From Oxyruncus cristatus (lineage: Eukaryota > Chordata > Aves > Passeriformes > Cotingidae), in contig VXAY01004756.1 in assembly GCA_013399855.1 (NCBI GenBank), forward strand, positions 1,712,246 through 1,776,245: a stretch of 64,000 nt of DNA, read 5' to 3'. The notes beneath the pieces were generated by a model that was given only the letters and a program-made list of their open reading frames with translations, was not told the DNA's origin and ran no database searches. Of the stretch, positions 22,626 through 35,143 are shown piece by piece. Both the position numbers and the translations under genes were made by a program. How positions within the stretch are numbered: the first letter of the stretch is position 1; the number at the start of each line of letters is the position of its first letter.

Positions 22626-24569
22626 ATACTTTGTGTCTCTGGATCAAGGGTTGGCTGCTTCCAAGGAATGCCCAGCACAGTATAAAACCAAATGAATCAT
22701 GTCTTTGGATCCCCATGGTTTGTGGACTTCTCCAAGATCAAAATTATGGAAACAGCTAGAAAACTTCCAGAAAAAAACCAAAACCACCGTGGCTTGTTGA
22801 TTACATTAACTCACCGTCAGTTACAAATCCCAAGTCTCCCGCACCTAGTCCTCATCTAAAACACCAAAGAAATGATTAATTAGTGTGAGCCTGAAAACAG
22901 AATATTGGACAACATAAACTGGCACTGGCAGTTTATATACTATTTTATATATTACTTTAAACACTTGTACTTGAAGCAGCAGCTTTTTCACATCTGATCT
23001 GAATCCTGCAGTACTTTAATTCCGTTCATCCCATGCTCAGCACCAAATGTTTTATTGAATACAACCTACTTGCTTCGCTGCTTCCTCGGACAACGGGACG
23101 CTTACTTCCTTCGAACTGGCTTTGCTCAAACCCCTGGGCTTCTGGAGCCTGCTTTGCCTGCTCTTACTCATCAATAACTTCTGAATGCAGTCTCCTAAAG
23201 TGTTAATACAAGTGTGAGTTGCAATATAAACCCGCAGTTCCAGTCTTGCTGGCCGTGTTCTGCAGTGCTCCGTGGCAGTGAGCAGCTCACGCACCGTCTC
23301 AGTTACGTGATGATTTTCCAGTGCAGGTACTTACGAGCCATCCTGTGTGACCAGTGGCAGGCCCAGATGTCCTCCTGGGACTGGTGTGACTTTAACCCCG
23401 CTGGCAGCAGCAGGAGGTGCCTGATGCCCGTCCCTCCAGCTGACTCTGACTGGGTCAGCAGCTTCTCACACTCGTTTTTCCCCCACAAAGGAGCGCTGAA
23501 GTTCAGCGGCGCTTTCAGGCTTAAGTGTGTCTGAACAAAGGCAGTTTTGGATGACAATCTTGGATGTAGGCCTTTAAAATCTTTGTACACCCTATTTCAG
23601 ATATGCAAATGCTCTTTTGGATATGGCTCTTGATCAAGTTTTCATGAACATCCACATTCCTCTGCTGAAAAGCGTGTGAAATCAGTCATCTACCAGACCC
23701 AAGCAGAAATTGCTTGATTTCAGTTTCCTTGTCTGCCTTTTCTATATGCCTGAAATTGTCTTTATCATCTCTGTCTATGCACTATTTATATTAAAATGTT
23801 TTTCTTATCTCCCATAACCGATTCAGTTTGGGTCAACATTCAAACCATTCCACTCACTTCAAAGAGATCCAAAAGAATGCAAGAGAAATCTAAGGAGAAA
23901 ACTATGAGGATTAAGTGGCATCCAGGAACCAGTGAAAAAACAACATATATGCTAATTTTTTTTTAGTTAAAAAGTCGAGACTGTGTAGTAGTGTGCGTGC
24001 ACAATTAAGTGAACAAAACATATTCAATCTACTAAAATGTCACAGTCCCAGATCTGGCAAAACTCTCGGTGAAAATTAAAATGTAATTCACATGCTGATG
24101 TTAAAGCAGAGGAGGGGGTTACACATGTTAAGGGGGTTTTCTGCTTTTGGTTTGTGGGTTGTTGGTCGGTTGGGTTTTTTTTTAAACCTACCAGCAAAAG
24201 AACATGATCTTAGTGATATGTCAGAGATAAAGCTGAAACACCAGAATGCCCATGGCAAGCTCGGGGAACAAAGACTCTCTCAGACAGAATGAGAATGAGT
24301 GGTTATGTACAGCATACTATTAAGTCAAGGTGTTTCTCAAAAGCACGACTCCTGAACATCAGAAATACACATCTATTTTCTTAAACCTACGAGTTTTCTT
24401 CGTGGTGTGGTGCAAAAGGAGATTTGGAGCTATTACTGATGGACATATTGCTGGAAACCAGATAAAGAGAGTGCAGTGCCAGGGCTATACTGGGTTTAAC
24501 ACAACAAAAGCCATTGACATAAAAAGTAGGACTCTTCCTGGAACACTGAGGACGAAGGAGAGCTTGAGA
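22626..24569. other. unique sequence with exon-like patches
   Basis: The block 23214-23590 is GC-richer and open on both strands. It contains a plus-strand acceptor-like CCAGTGCAG near 23325 and a minus-strand GTAAGT near 23330, so it is ambiguous. The minus-strand poly(A)-signal segment next to it is listed separately. The rest is AT-rich without genes. Confidence 0.4.
23050..23294 (-). other. candidate terminal exon with AATAAA
   Basis: On the minus strand a frame of 80 codons (ending EEAAKQVGCIQ then a stop) is followed almost at once by TTCAATAAAACATTTGG. The AATAAA signal lies at 23056-23051. Several CpGs lie just before it (TTCGAAGG, GCGTCCCG, GTCCGAGG), unusual for this AT-rich area. 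I recognise no protein. It could be the 3' end of a non-coding transcript, a retrocopy or chance. Confidence 0.2.
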
Positions 24570-25110
24570 AATCACAGAATCACAGAATTAACCAGGTTGG
24601 AAAAGACCTCTGAGATCATGGAGTCCAACTCACGCCCCAACCCCCCCCTGTCCCCCAGCCCATGGCACTGGTGCCACCCCCAGTCTCTGCTTAAACCCCT
24701 CCAGGGATGGTGACTCCACCACCTCCCTGGGCAGCCCCTTCCAATGGCTGATCCCTCTCTCTGTAAAGAATTTCTTCCTGATATCCAACCTAAACCTCCC
24801 CTGGCACAGCTGAAGCCTGAGCCCTCTTGTCCTATTCCTGGTTGCCTGGGAGCAGAGCCTGACCCCCACCTGGCTCCCTCCTCCTGTCAGGGAGTTGTGG
24901 AGAGCGATGAGGTCTCCCCTGAGCCTCCTCTTCTCCAGGCTAAACAACCCCAGCTCCCTCAGCCTCTCCTCACAGCACTTGTGCTCCAGTCCCTCCGCCA
25001 GCCTGGTTGCCCTTCTCTGGACACGCTCCAGCACCTCAATGTCCTTCCTAAATTGAGGGGCCCAGAACCGGGCACCACACTCGAGGTGTGGCCTCACCAC
25101 TGCCAAATAC
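24570..25110 (-). mobile_element. CR1: CR1 LINE, 540-bp 3' fragment with open ORF2 tail
   Basis: Begins AATCACAGAATCACAGAATT on the plus strand (tandem tail units). Read on the minus strand, one uninterrupted frame covers the C-terminal part of CR1 ORF2 (reverse transcriptase side): [17 protein letters not shown], then [49 protein letters not shown] and [15 protein letters not shown]. The frame runs through this region without stops, so the copy is relatively young or lucky. It is still 5'-truncated: no endonuclease domain and no catalytic reverse transcriptase core are present. Confidence 0.96.
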
Positions 25111-28100
25111 CAAGTAGGCAAATGGCTTTCAAGTGTTAAAAAATACATATAAAAGGAAATAAATCACCTTTTCTAATAAAAATTATTAAAGAAACGGGTA
25201 TGAAATCAGTGTGGTGCTCACCGTTATTCACACTGTGAAAAAGTTGGGAGGGGGTGTGTTTGTTTCTGTCCATCTTTTTTGGGATGGGTCTGTTTTTTGT
25301 AGGATCTGGTGGGCACAGAGCTCTGGGAAGCTCTGTGGGGGCAGCACAGGGAGGGCTGGTACCTTGCTGCAGGGAGGGGAAAAACAATGCAGTAATGACA
25401 CAGACGTTTCAGTGAGTGGTGTTGGTAGCATTAGCCACACTAATCCTCTCCCTAAGTCAGACTTGTCTTGTGAAGGACAAATTATCCAGCTTAGTGAGGT
25501 GTCTGGGGTGGTGACAGTGTCTCAGCTGTCCTGTTCCCTCAGTTCTCAGATGCTTTCTTTCAGCTCATGAGAACACTCAAACACACCCCCCTTTGCAGAG
25601 GTTCCAGAGTCCTTATTCTCTGCCCTTGGGGGGACCAAAAAAAAAGATTAAAAAAAAAAAGGAGAAAACCTAACTATTCCCTCAAAAATTTCGCCATCTG
25701 TCCAAGTGGAAAGGGAGCTTCGATTGAGCCCAATCTTCAAGTAAATATATTCCAGGCACCTGAACTGTGTGCTGTGAAATATTCTCATTCCCACCACGCC
25801 AGGAGAAAAAAGCCTCCAGTATTCCAAAGCAAAAGGCAAGAGAAGCCAATGTAGGAATGAGATGAGTGACTAAGAAGCATATCCTAATTTCCCAGTTCCT
25901 AAAGGGAATGCTGTGCCAGTTACACCAGGCTTCCAAACTTCAAAGTTTTATCACAAATATTAAGTTTTAAACTATTAGGAAGCTATTATGGATGGCACAG
26001 GGGTGCCATGCTCATAAAAGTGTGTGCTAAATACTCTCTGCATGGTTATCTTTCGTTTTATTTTTAATTAATAAAATTACCAAAGATTGAAAATGTTCTT
26101 GGTATTATAGATATAACCCGAGGAATAAAAATAATTGGATTGGTAGGAAAACAGCCATGAGAAATGAAGGAATGTGTCATGTAAGAAAGGTGAGGCAAAA
26201 CCTTTCTTGTTCTCTTGACTAAGTTCAAGAAATTTGAGTAAAAATACATGTTTTTTAAAAGACCAAGTAACAAAATCTTGTAACAGCTTAGCAGATTTGG
26301 GGGGTTTCCACCAACACGTGTTCAAACTAAAGTTATGTTTTTAAAAGATACACACTTTTTTTTTTGAGTGGGAATTAATTTAGGGAGCCCTGTAGTCTGT
26401 ACAGTACAGGTCAAACTCTACCCCTGCCATGGTTCCTTCTGACCTTCCGAATTATAAATGGTTTAGTGACCAAAACACTGTCTTAAAAAATTAAAAATAC
26501 CCTCTCCAAAAGCATAGATTTCAATACCAGAAGGGTTCAGTCAGTTCTTTATCATTCAGATGCAGATAAATTGAGCCCTTGCACTTTTCTCTCTATCTCT
26601 TTCTCGTAAAAATCCAAGTTCTGTCTGTTCTACAGAGATATTCATGACATTTTCTCACAAGAGCTGTGATTTACTCCAGTGTCTTCAGCCAAAAATATTT
26701 CTTCTCCCCTCTGTTCTATGTTATGTGCTTGACTGAAATTAAGTGGGAATAAGTAGGGTGGTTGTGGGAAAATAAAAAACAGCAACAGCAAGACTGATAT
26801 CACAAAATAAATACAGGTTTCCACCTATTTTTATTAATATTTTGTGTGCAAAAAGTCTTGAAAATGTAAAAATCTGAAATGTGTGGTATATCAAGAAGAG
26901 AATATTTTGGATGAGGAAAACAAATTCAAAGATATTTGAAAGCTTATTATTTCAGGACAAGCCAAAAGAGATGAAGGAATGGGAATCCTACCTTGAAATG
27001 AAAGTTTTCTCAATTCAGAATTTATGCAGCCCATGGAATGTGAACTCACCCAAAATGGCTTAACCTGTAACAGGAGAAAAGCATTGTATTGAACCTTCTC
27101 TATACACTGTTTATATCACCAAGTATGGTGGATATTTACACTTCTTAAGTAAGTAATAAACATATTTTTGTTGTTAAAAATAATGAAAATGATTTGGATT
27201 ATTTTTCTTTTCTTAAAGAATATATTATATACTAGTGAACAACAGGATTCAAGAGAAGCTAAAATTACGTTTGGAAAAGAAAGTGTAGGGGTGTGCTTTC
27301 CAAAGGGTAAAAATTATTAAAGCATCAAGGTTTCTGTCAGGGATGGGAAGAGAATAATTCCAAATAAATTAAAAATGGGTTCATTTTGTTTGTTGGTCCT
27401 GAAGGTAAAATTTAGTCGTTTTTAAGAATAAAGAATTGGTTCCTTTTTGTATCAATTCACTAAAGAAATAAAAAATAAGAAGAATGACAAAATATTTTGA
27501 CAGTTTGGAAGTGAAACACTACAAATTAAATAGAAGCAATTAGTTGAAAATCAATTCAATTGTCCTCCAGGTCGAGGGCTCAGTTACAGGTCAGCAATGT
27601 AACCCTGTAAATTAAGTTTTAAATGCCCAGGAAAAACAGCTATTCTGGAAAAAAGGGTGGAAGAGCCTTATTTAGGCCTTAATTAAAATCTGATAATGCA
27701 GAAAAAAAATAAAATAAAATTGAGGATTGGTGCGATGACCCGAAAATTGCTCCTTTCTCCGTGAGGAAGATCTATTGTCTCCCAGGAGAACGCCTGAGGA
27801 TGGGGCAGGAGATTTCCTCTTCCTGCTCTCTTGTATCCCGGTGAATTCAGGGGTCATGGAGTGGTCAGTGAATTCCTTGGGAGCTGAAACGGTGGGGAAT
27901 CTCTGCTAGTTGCACTTTTCCTGGTTGTCCTACACCCTGAGCACAACCTTGAGCTTTCCTGCTAAACCAGCCCTAGGAAATATTCTCCCTCCAAAGCTAC
28001 CAAAGTTTTCTTTTTAGTTGATTTCCTACAGCTGAAAGTTCCATCAGGGGCGATTTTGCCCATAACTCTTCACAAGAGAATTATTTATGGCTTGTTTAGG

Positions 28101-29880
28101 AAGTATTATGGGGTCTGGTATCCTGTTAGAAAGAGATTTTTAGTCTGGAGATGTTTGGCATCTGTTGGTAGTAAAGTTGATGTGCTTAGAGAAGACCACC
28201 CCCTTCATAAAGCAGTCTGTAAATTAAAGATAGTTGGTAATCTACTGCAGTAGTTTGGGTGGAATTATTTCAAATTACTTTCATTTGTCTGCGAAACTTG
28301 CAGAAATATTGCACCTCACAGAAAGTTTGCTTTTTTTTTAAGTGGAATTTATTGCCTTCATTATCTGTCAGCTCCATGTCACAGGTAGCAGGTTTATTTC
28401 CACCTTTAACAATGTGCAGTCCCACGGTCATTTTTAATGGTTAATATTTTCACATGTACAGCAAACATTTAAACTTTCAAAGTAAAACTGAAGAAGAAAT
28501 ACAACGAGGCCTGGGAAGTGACATTGTTTGTCTTGGCATGCTAACATATAAACTTATGGGGGTTTTCTTCATTAAAAATAAAGGAAACTGACTGTGGGAA
28601 GCAAAATATATATTTTAAACCATACAGTCAGTCATGAGAGTGCTGCAGTTTTAAATAAAACCTTTTTAATCTCTATGTAAGAAGAGGAAAGCAGATATAA
28701 AACATATCCTACCAAATCCCAGGTTTTTAATGAAATTCTTTCCTTATTTTTCCCTCTGGGAAGTACAAACAAATATATAAACAGCTGACTGGATGAGCAG
28801 GTAGAAGATCTGATAAAGAGATATATAACTTCAGTCAAAGCCCTGTATTCTTTGCCTATATTAAATAATATTCACCAAGAAGCAGAATTTTCCAAGTCTC
28901 TCTTCCAGGCTTTTTCACACACTATTCCTTGCATTTAGAACTCGCCTGCTGTTGCTAAATCATCATTAGCACATAGGGGACAGATCACTGAATATAAGAA
29001 GGATAGCTGGGAAGCTTGCAGGGATGGGGAGAGCAACATTTGCTGAACAAGAAGTTGCAAATCTGTCCTGCAAAAATCTCAACCGGAAAAACGACACTTG
29101 CTCGGGCTCCTGCTGTCCCAAATTAGCAAAGGCCTTTAGCAAGCTAAGGAATTAGCAATTTAGGGTCAGATCAACCTGAAAAGGCCTTTTCCTTCTACTA
29201 CAAACATCCCATCACCACCTCAGGAAAAGTAACCACCCACACTCTCCCCCCTGCTCCACTCAAGTACACGGAGGGGAATAAATATCTAGGTTGGGACAGG
29301 CTTAAATTGGGAACAAGATGAAAAAAATATAGACCAAGACGGCAGGATTTTCTCCGTCTGCATTTTGACATTTTCCAGACACGTTACCTCACACATGGGC
29401 TGCTGATCCTCTGCTATCACAACAAAGCTCCACTTTGACTCCTATATTGGATTTTGTTGCCACGAAAGGGTTACAGGCTGGGAGAGCTGGCCCGGATATT
29501 TAGCACGGGTAAAATAACTACCTCCCAAAACTTTTGGAGCAAGGAGGTACCACGTGACATGGGATCATGGCCTTCTTCTTTACAAACACCACCCTACGTG
29601 TTTGCAGGAGCTTCCCAGCCAGGGTCAGCAAGCCCTAGTCTGGGTGGTTTAAAACACCAAACTTAGGCACCTAATCTACTTTTTGGGCAATCAAGTTGCC
29701 ACCGGTATTTGTGATGATGGAACACAAGATCTTTCCTGGTTTTTTACACATCAGGCATTTTATTGAGTAATATTATGCATGCCAAAACGCACAGGGAATG
29801 TCAGTGTAGGAAACAGAACACCTGAAGCAAGGAAGTGTTTTTAACACTGGAAGTGTTAAAAAAAACATGTTAATATGGCA
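25111..29880. other. 4.8-kb CR1-free, AT-rich tract
   Basis: Unique sequence with stops in every frame and no CR1. A poly(A)-type run lies near 25640-25660. No exon or RNA gene is supported. Texture is ordinary intergenic or intronic DNA, possibly with short conserved patches that cannot be recognised here. Confidence 0.5.
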
Positions 29881-29979
29881 CTTCAGCCCACGGTTCAATG
29901 GTGAACAGGGTGGTGCTGGCTGATGGTTGGACTTGATGATTTTAAAGGTCTTTTCCAGCCTTAAGGATTCTATGATTCC
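29881..29979 (+). mobile_element. CR1: CR1 LINE, about 100-bp 3' tip
   Basis: Sense CR1 tip: GGTTGGACTTGATGATTTTA, AAAGGTCTTTTCCAGCCTTA and GGATTCTATGATTCC. Only the end of the 3' UTR is left. Its tail resembles those of the copies at 35.4 and 60.9 kb (GGTTGGACTTGATGA type). Confidence 0.9.
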
Positions 29980-30027
29980 AAAAGGAAACATGGAAGTCAG
30001 ACTTGCATGTTTAAGTTTCTTTATGCC

Positions 30028-30051
30028 ATATATATATATATATATATATAT
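30028..30051. repeat. (TA)n microsatellite
   Basis: About twelve uninterrupted AT dinucleotides just downstream of the short CR1 tip. Confidence 0.95.
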
Positions 30052-30465
30052 GTTTGGTTCCTTAATGATGGCAACTCAAATAAAGGCTTGAGAAGTTCCA
30101 GGAGCTTTGCTAAAATCCAAGCAGGAATTAGTTGCCATATTTCAGATTCACAAAGAAGGAAGGCAGCAAAAGGAAAATAACATACTTTGTCCCTGCCTTT
30201 ACTGAAAATCATTTCGAGTAGATTTTATTGCTTAGAATTTCAAATATTTTGAGCAGAAAAGCATCTTTTCAACATTCCCTGGTGGTGCACTGTGGTCCCT
30301 CAGTAAAAACCCGAAAGATACCAGAAGTTATTTGTTTAGATGCTGGAGAAATAGTTGTGCCAAGAAACACTGGATTTCATCTTGGATAAATATTGCTGTA
30401 ACTTACAATCCACGAGTTGAAGTTGAGTGCAATGTTCCACTCTCATTTTTGGCTGCAAATTTTTT

Positions 30466-30611
30466 GGGGGTTGGAAGGGACCTTATAGCTCATCTTGTTC
30501 CACCCCCTGCCATGGGCAGGGACATCTCCCACTATCCCAGGTTGCTCCAAGCCCCGTCCACCCTGGCCTTGGACACTTCCAGGGGTGGGGCAGCCACAGC
30601 TTCTCTGGGCA
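30466..30611 (-). mobile_element. CR1: CR1 LINE, 3' fragment lacking its tip
   Basis: Starts at GGGGTTGGAAGGGACC, so the usual TCATAGAATGG tail is missing. It then has CCCCTGCCATGGGCAGGGAC and GCCCCGTCCACCCTGGCC, and stops after CAGCTTCTCTGGGCA. Both ends are lost or eroded. Confidence 0.93.
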
Positions 30612-32035
30612 AGACTCCAAAAACTTTTTGCTCTTAGATTTGCAGAATTAATCAATATAAACCACAACCAGACCCAATCAGAGATTACCTCTTGAGGTAA
30701 AAGTGAGAATGTTCTGCCACAAGATCTCTTGGGGCTTCATTTAGAATGTGAATAAGACAAGTAATAAATTTGAACTTTCTGTATCTCAACAAGGAGAAAA
30801 GAACTTTGTTTTTTAGAGCTTCTGTGTTCACTCTGAGTGGAAAAGAAATGAGAGGCTGGCAAGGAAGGCAACTGTTTCACCAAGAAAGATGTGAGAGCAA
30901 TCTTCAGGAATGATGAAGAGTATCTGTGACATTAATGGAGTGACTTCTTAATCCTAATTCAGAATATAAGAGAAAACTGAATTGCAGGGGAATAAAAAGG
31001 TAAGGTAAGTTGGGGAAAACTTCTGAGCTGTCAGGATAGATCCCAACTGAAATAATATTCTGAGGCAGTTTGGAAATCTCTGTTGCTGCAGGTATTTAAA
31101 AAGAATTAAGCAAACATCTGTCAAGACTGACAGAGGTATTGCTGATCTCACCTGGAGGCAGGTTCAGGTGACCTCTCCTGTTCTCTTTTGCTGTATCATC
31201 TTTGATTGCTGATTCATTTCCTACCTCTCTTGATGTCTTCACTTATTCTACCAGACAGGAATGTTCCCTAATCAGTTCTATCCCTACAGTTCTTCATGTG
31301 GGCAGTTGGCTTGAGGAACCAACTGCAGCCACAATCAGAACATATTCTTAATCAAACCACTCAACATACGGAAATCGCTCCTCATTTTCTGCTGGGAAGT
31401 TGTGGTGCAGCAGAGCCTGGAATAAAATAACAACTCAGAAAATAACTTAGATCACCATTTATGAAATCACTTCTGTCTTTCAAGACATCTTTCCATCATT
31501 TTCTAAGGAAACAGGTATAGATGCTTTTAATCTAAAGATATCAAGTTTCTTTTACTCATTACTGTCATAAAAAATGAAAGAATATCACAGTTACAAAGTT
31601 CTGATTACTTATAAAGACATATTTTGCAGCCCTAAGGATTTACAGCAGATTTTTTTTTTTCAAGTGCTTTCTGCTCTTTCTGTTTTCAAGCTTTCCTGCC
31701 TTCAACATCACCAAATAATTCTCAGCAATGTTGATATTTTACCAGAGCACACTGGTGCCACATACACAGTGTTTTCTTCAAGCTCTGTATAACAAACCTT
31801 CTTACAGGTGGATAAAATATTCTTTACCATACATTCGTGACACTAAAAAGAGTTTTATTATATTATGGAGAAAGGAGTTGTAAAGTTCAATTTTCATTTG
31901 GGAGATGTCAAGAGACCTGTAACAATATTTTTATAGATCATATAACATTATTTGAATTAAGTCATTTGCCCCAAGAAAGAATATACCTATCTAAATTAGG
32001 TTCAGGGGTTCTCAGATGAATATAAAATATGTAGG
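30612..32035. other. AT-rich unique sequence, no gene seen
   Basis: No repeat family and no coding frame of note. AAAAAG|GTAAGG near 31000 (+) is a possible donor without a partner acceptor. Confidence 0.5.
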
Positions 32036-32175
32036 GGTTCTTTTGGGATGGGGTGGGGGAGGTTTTTTGTTTTGGGGTTTTTTTTGGGGGGGTTTTGTTT
32101 TGTTTGGGTTTTTATTTGGTTTTTTGGGGTTTGTTTTGTTGTTGTTGTTGTTGGTTTTGGGGTTTTTTTGCTTGA
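32036..32175 (+). repeat. G/T-rich low-complexity tract, G-quadruplex-prone
   Basis: Alternating runs of G3-G7 and T3-T8, including TTTTGGGG-like units and a (GTT)n stretch near 32140-32155. At least six G-runs of three or more lie on the plus strand, enough for intramolecular quadruplexes. The 121-aa and 102-aa frames across it are composed almost only of G, F, L and V and are spurious. Confidence 0.9.
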
Positions 32176-32730
32176 TTTTATTTATTTTCTGTGTTTTTGG
32201 AAAACATTTCTTTTTCCCTGCTGGGCTCAGGCAAGACATGAAGGATTTCTTTCCTTTACCATCTCATGTCCACACAGAGGGAAGAACAGACACATTATCA
32301 GCATTTCCTTTTATCTCGCTGCCCTTTTTGTTCCAGACACATTTTTGCCAAGTTAATAACTCGATAATGGTTAACTGGTAACTCAATAATAATTGCATTT
32401 GATAGTGTATTATGGCAGTAGGCTTTCATCTGTCAATCCTAAAACACTTCTCCAAGGAAGCCAAGCTTTGCCCCACGTGATCACACCAAGACACAGCTCC
32501 TGGTGGAACTTGCTCAAGGGCCGACAGAGGGCCAGGGACACACGTGGGAATAGAGCTGCCATTTCCTTCATCTTTCCTGCACTGGGCCATTCCCAGGCCC
32601 TTTTGGTTCATCAGCCAAGCCTCCATGTTGTACAATTTTCATGTATCGTTCCCATTTACTCATTTTTTTAGGGTGAAAACGCCCAGTTGATGTCACTTAT
32701 TAGCAGTGTACGATATCACCAATGCATTGC
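32176..32730. other. unique sequence, no gene seen
   Basis: No recognisable coding, repeat or RNA content between the G/T tract and the next CR1 copy. Confidence 0.5.
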
Positions 32731-33158
32731 CTATGAAGGTGGTGAAGGGGCTGGAGAGTCAGTCCCGTGAGGAGCAGCTGAGGGAGCTGGGGGGGCTCAG
32801 CCTGGAGCAAAGGAGGCTCAGGGGGGACCTTCTGGCTCTGCAACTCCCTGACAGGAGGGGGGAGCCGGGGGGGGTCGGGCTCTGCTCCCAGGGAACAAGG
32901 GACAGGAGGAGAGGGAACGGCCTCCAGCTGGGCCAGGGCAGGGGCAGGGGGGACACGAGGAGGAATTTCTCCAGGGAAAGGGGGGTAAGGCCTGGGCAGG
33001 GGCTGCCCAGGGAGGTTTGGAGTGCCCAGCCCTGGAAGTGCCCAAGGAAGGCCTGGCCGTGGCACTCAGTGCTCTGGGGGACAAGGGGGGCATCGGGCAC
33101 AGGGTGGACTTGCTCTTGGAGGGCATTTCCAACCCAAACGATCCTGTGATTATCTATT
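32731..33158 (+). mobile_element. CR1: CR1 LINE, 430-bp GC-rich 3' fragment
   Basis: Sense CR1. The frame at 32706-33149 keeps the ORF2 C-terminus (VVKGLESQSREEQLRELGGL, then EQRRLRGDLLAL and TRRNFSRERGVRPGQGLPRE), with many G-run changes. The 3' UTR carries CCGTGGCACTCAGTGCTCTG and ends AACGATCCTGTGATTATCTA. It is the same subfamily type as the inverted copy at 10.3 kb. It is 5'-truncated and inactive. Confidence 0.95.
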
Positions 33159-34648
33159 TCATTAGCAAATGCATGATCTGGATCACCTTTCTAAAAGACA
33201 GAAAATAAAGATCGAAGTAGATCACAAAGATCACTCTGAACATAAATTCCAACTGCACTTGTGCATAACAAAAATATCTTTATTATATGTGTCCTTACTA
33301 GAGGTTATTTAAATGCAAAATACCCACCTTCCTCTCCGGTTGCTACGCTATTACTCACTGGGTAGGAAGCCTGAGTAAAGGAATCCTGGGGGGATTTTAC
33401 TTCCTATATTTTACACCAAATTAACTCCCTATTTTCCTGAGTAATAACAGGCTGCCACAACAGTAATAAAGCATTCAGATATCAAACTGGTTTTAAAGAC
33501 TTGTACGTACACACCAGTTCAGAATACTGTACTCAAAAAATGTATATCATTGCAAAAAAAAAAAAAAATATGGAAGCAATTGTATGACTCCATAGGACAA
33601 GTTTCTGCACTAAAACATAGAGTAAAAATGTGCTAAATTCAGAGATTATATCTGGACAGCATTTAAATCAAAGCAAAAGGATTCCTATTAACTTTTATGG
33701 GACATAGAGTTTACTCAAATCTATAAATTAGCTCAAAGGAATTAATTGACTGCTTCCTACTTCCTACCCAACTTTACTCTGTAAACTTTAAGGAAAAAAA
33801 AAAAAAAAATCTGATTTCCCAAAAATATTCCAGCAATTTGATCCTTCACAGCATTAACATACTTTTAAAATGCAAAAGCGGAGTTAAATGTTTTAAAAGC
33901 CAGCTCTTTAGTGCTTCTCTTCAAATAAAATCACTGGTTTAGTTGCTGAACTAGAGTTTAGAACCACATTTTGTAGAATACTGCACAAAGGAAGAACTAG
34001 CTGGTTAATGAATAGCTTTATATATAATTTCCTGTGAAATATTAGCATTTCAGGCAGCATCCAAACGTGTGCTCCCTTTGTAGGGCAGAGATGTTGCTGA
34101 GATATTCACTGCTACTTGAGTAATCTCATATTCAAACTACAACACAAGATAGTGTTTAATGTTCCAGGGCTTAAAATGCTGGAAGAGAGAGGTCTTGAAC
34201 CCTAATTGTACTGACTGGAAAACAGCATCAAAGCCGTTGTGAGAAACCCAGTGTGCACCATTTAAACTTAAAAAAAAAATACAAAATAAAACGGAAAACC
34301 CACATAGACTCCAATGCTGATTCTGCAACCCAAGGTCCAATTTAAATGTGAGGTTGGCACTTACTTTCTGCGAAGGATTTCTGTAAAGGATTGAAAGCCT
34401 GACATTTCCCACAGCGTGGATCACACAGGTGGAGGGATCAAGTCTGGGTGCACGGCGTGGTGGATCCCTGTTTGATGTGTCTCACTGGGATATCACGGGA
34501 TCTAACGAGCTGGAGTAGACAACACCATGGCCAGGCAGTTCCAGCACACACATTTCCTCATTATCCATATGATCCCTGGTGCAATTGCTGTAAAACACAT
34601 ATTTTCGAGAGAAATGTTTTGATTTTGCATCTGACACCCGCACGTGAT

Positions 34649-34735
34649 CTGTCGCTCACCATCAGTTTACGTGTATGATGGAAGAGGAGGACTAATTTTC
34701 TGTCACCTATCCTCAGTTTATGTTCATGATGGAAG
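34649..34735. repeat. diverged tandem duplication, about 51-bp period
   Basis: The segment CTGTCGCTCACCATCAGTTT...ATGATGGAAGA (34649-34685) recurs as CTGTCACCTATCCTCAGTTT...ATGATGGAAGA (34700-34735). Several substitutions separate them, so the duplication is not recent. Confidence 0.8.
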
Positions 34736-35113
34736 ATTAAATACTGGGACTCATTGCCCACCATATTTCATGACAGGAACAAAAATAAGTTTCATTCAAG
34801 TTTCATAGAGCACACAAAAAACCTACCTTGAAACTAAATAAAACAGAACAGGCAACTTTTTGTTTGACGGTAAAAAACCTGAGTAAATCTCCTTAAAGTA
34901 AATGAACCAAATAAAACAAAAAATCAAACAAACAAACACAAAAAAAGACCTCCAAAATTCCCCAAGCTTGGGTTCGGATTGCCCGTGGTCTGCAATTTCA
35001 TGTGCAAAGTTGGAATCCAGAGGGAATCTCAAGCCTTCGTATATAAACTTTATAATGGAAATGCTGTCAAATGCTGAAGTCCAGCAAGGCAAATGGCACA
35101 GCTAGAACACGTT

Positions 35114-35143
35114 AAAAAAAAAAAAAAATATATATATATATAT
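35114..35143. repeat. poly(A) followed by (TA)n
   Basis: About 15 A residues followed by about seven TA units. No retroposed body was identified next to it. Confidence 0.93.

Noticed and set aside
23325..23534. Possible plus-strand exon with a W-x-W-C peptide, vaguely like a receptor accessory protein
   Set aside because: The similarity is a few residues, the donor is weak, and the minus strand is equally open. It is not enough to name a family.
32016..32381. 121-codon frame rich in G, F, L and V resembling a membrane protein
   Set aside because: It is a translation of the G/T low-complexity tract. The opposite strand is open as well, rich in K, N and P.
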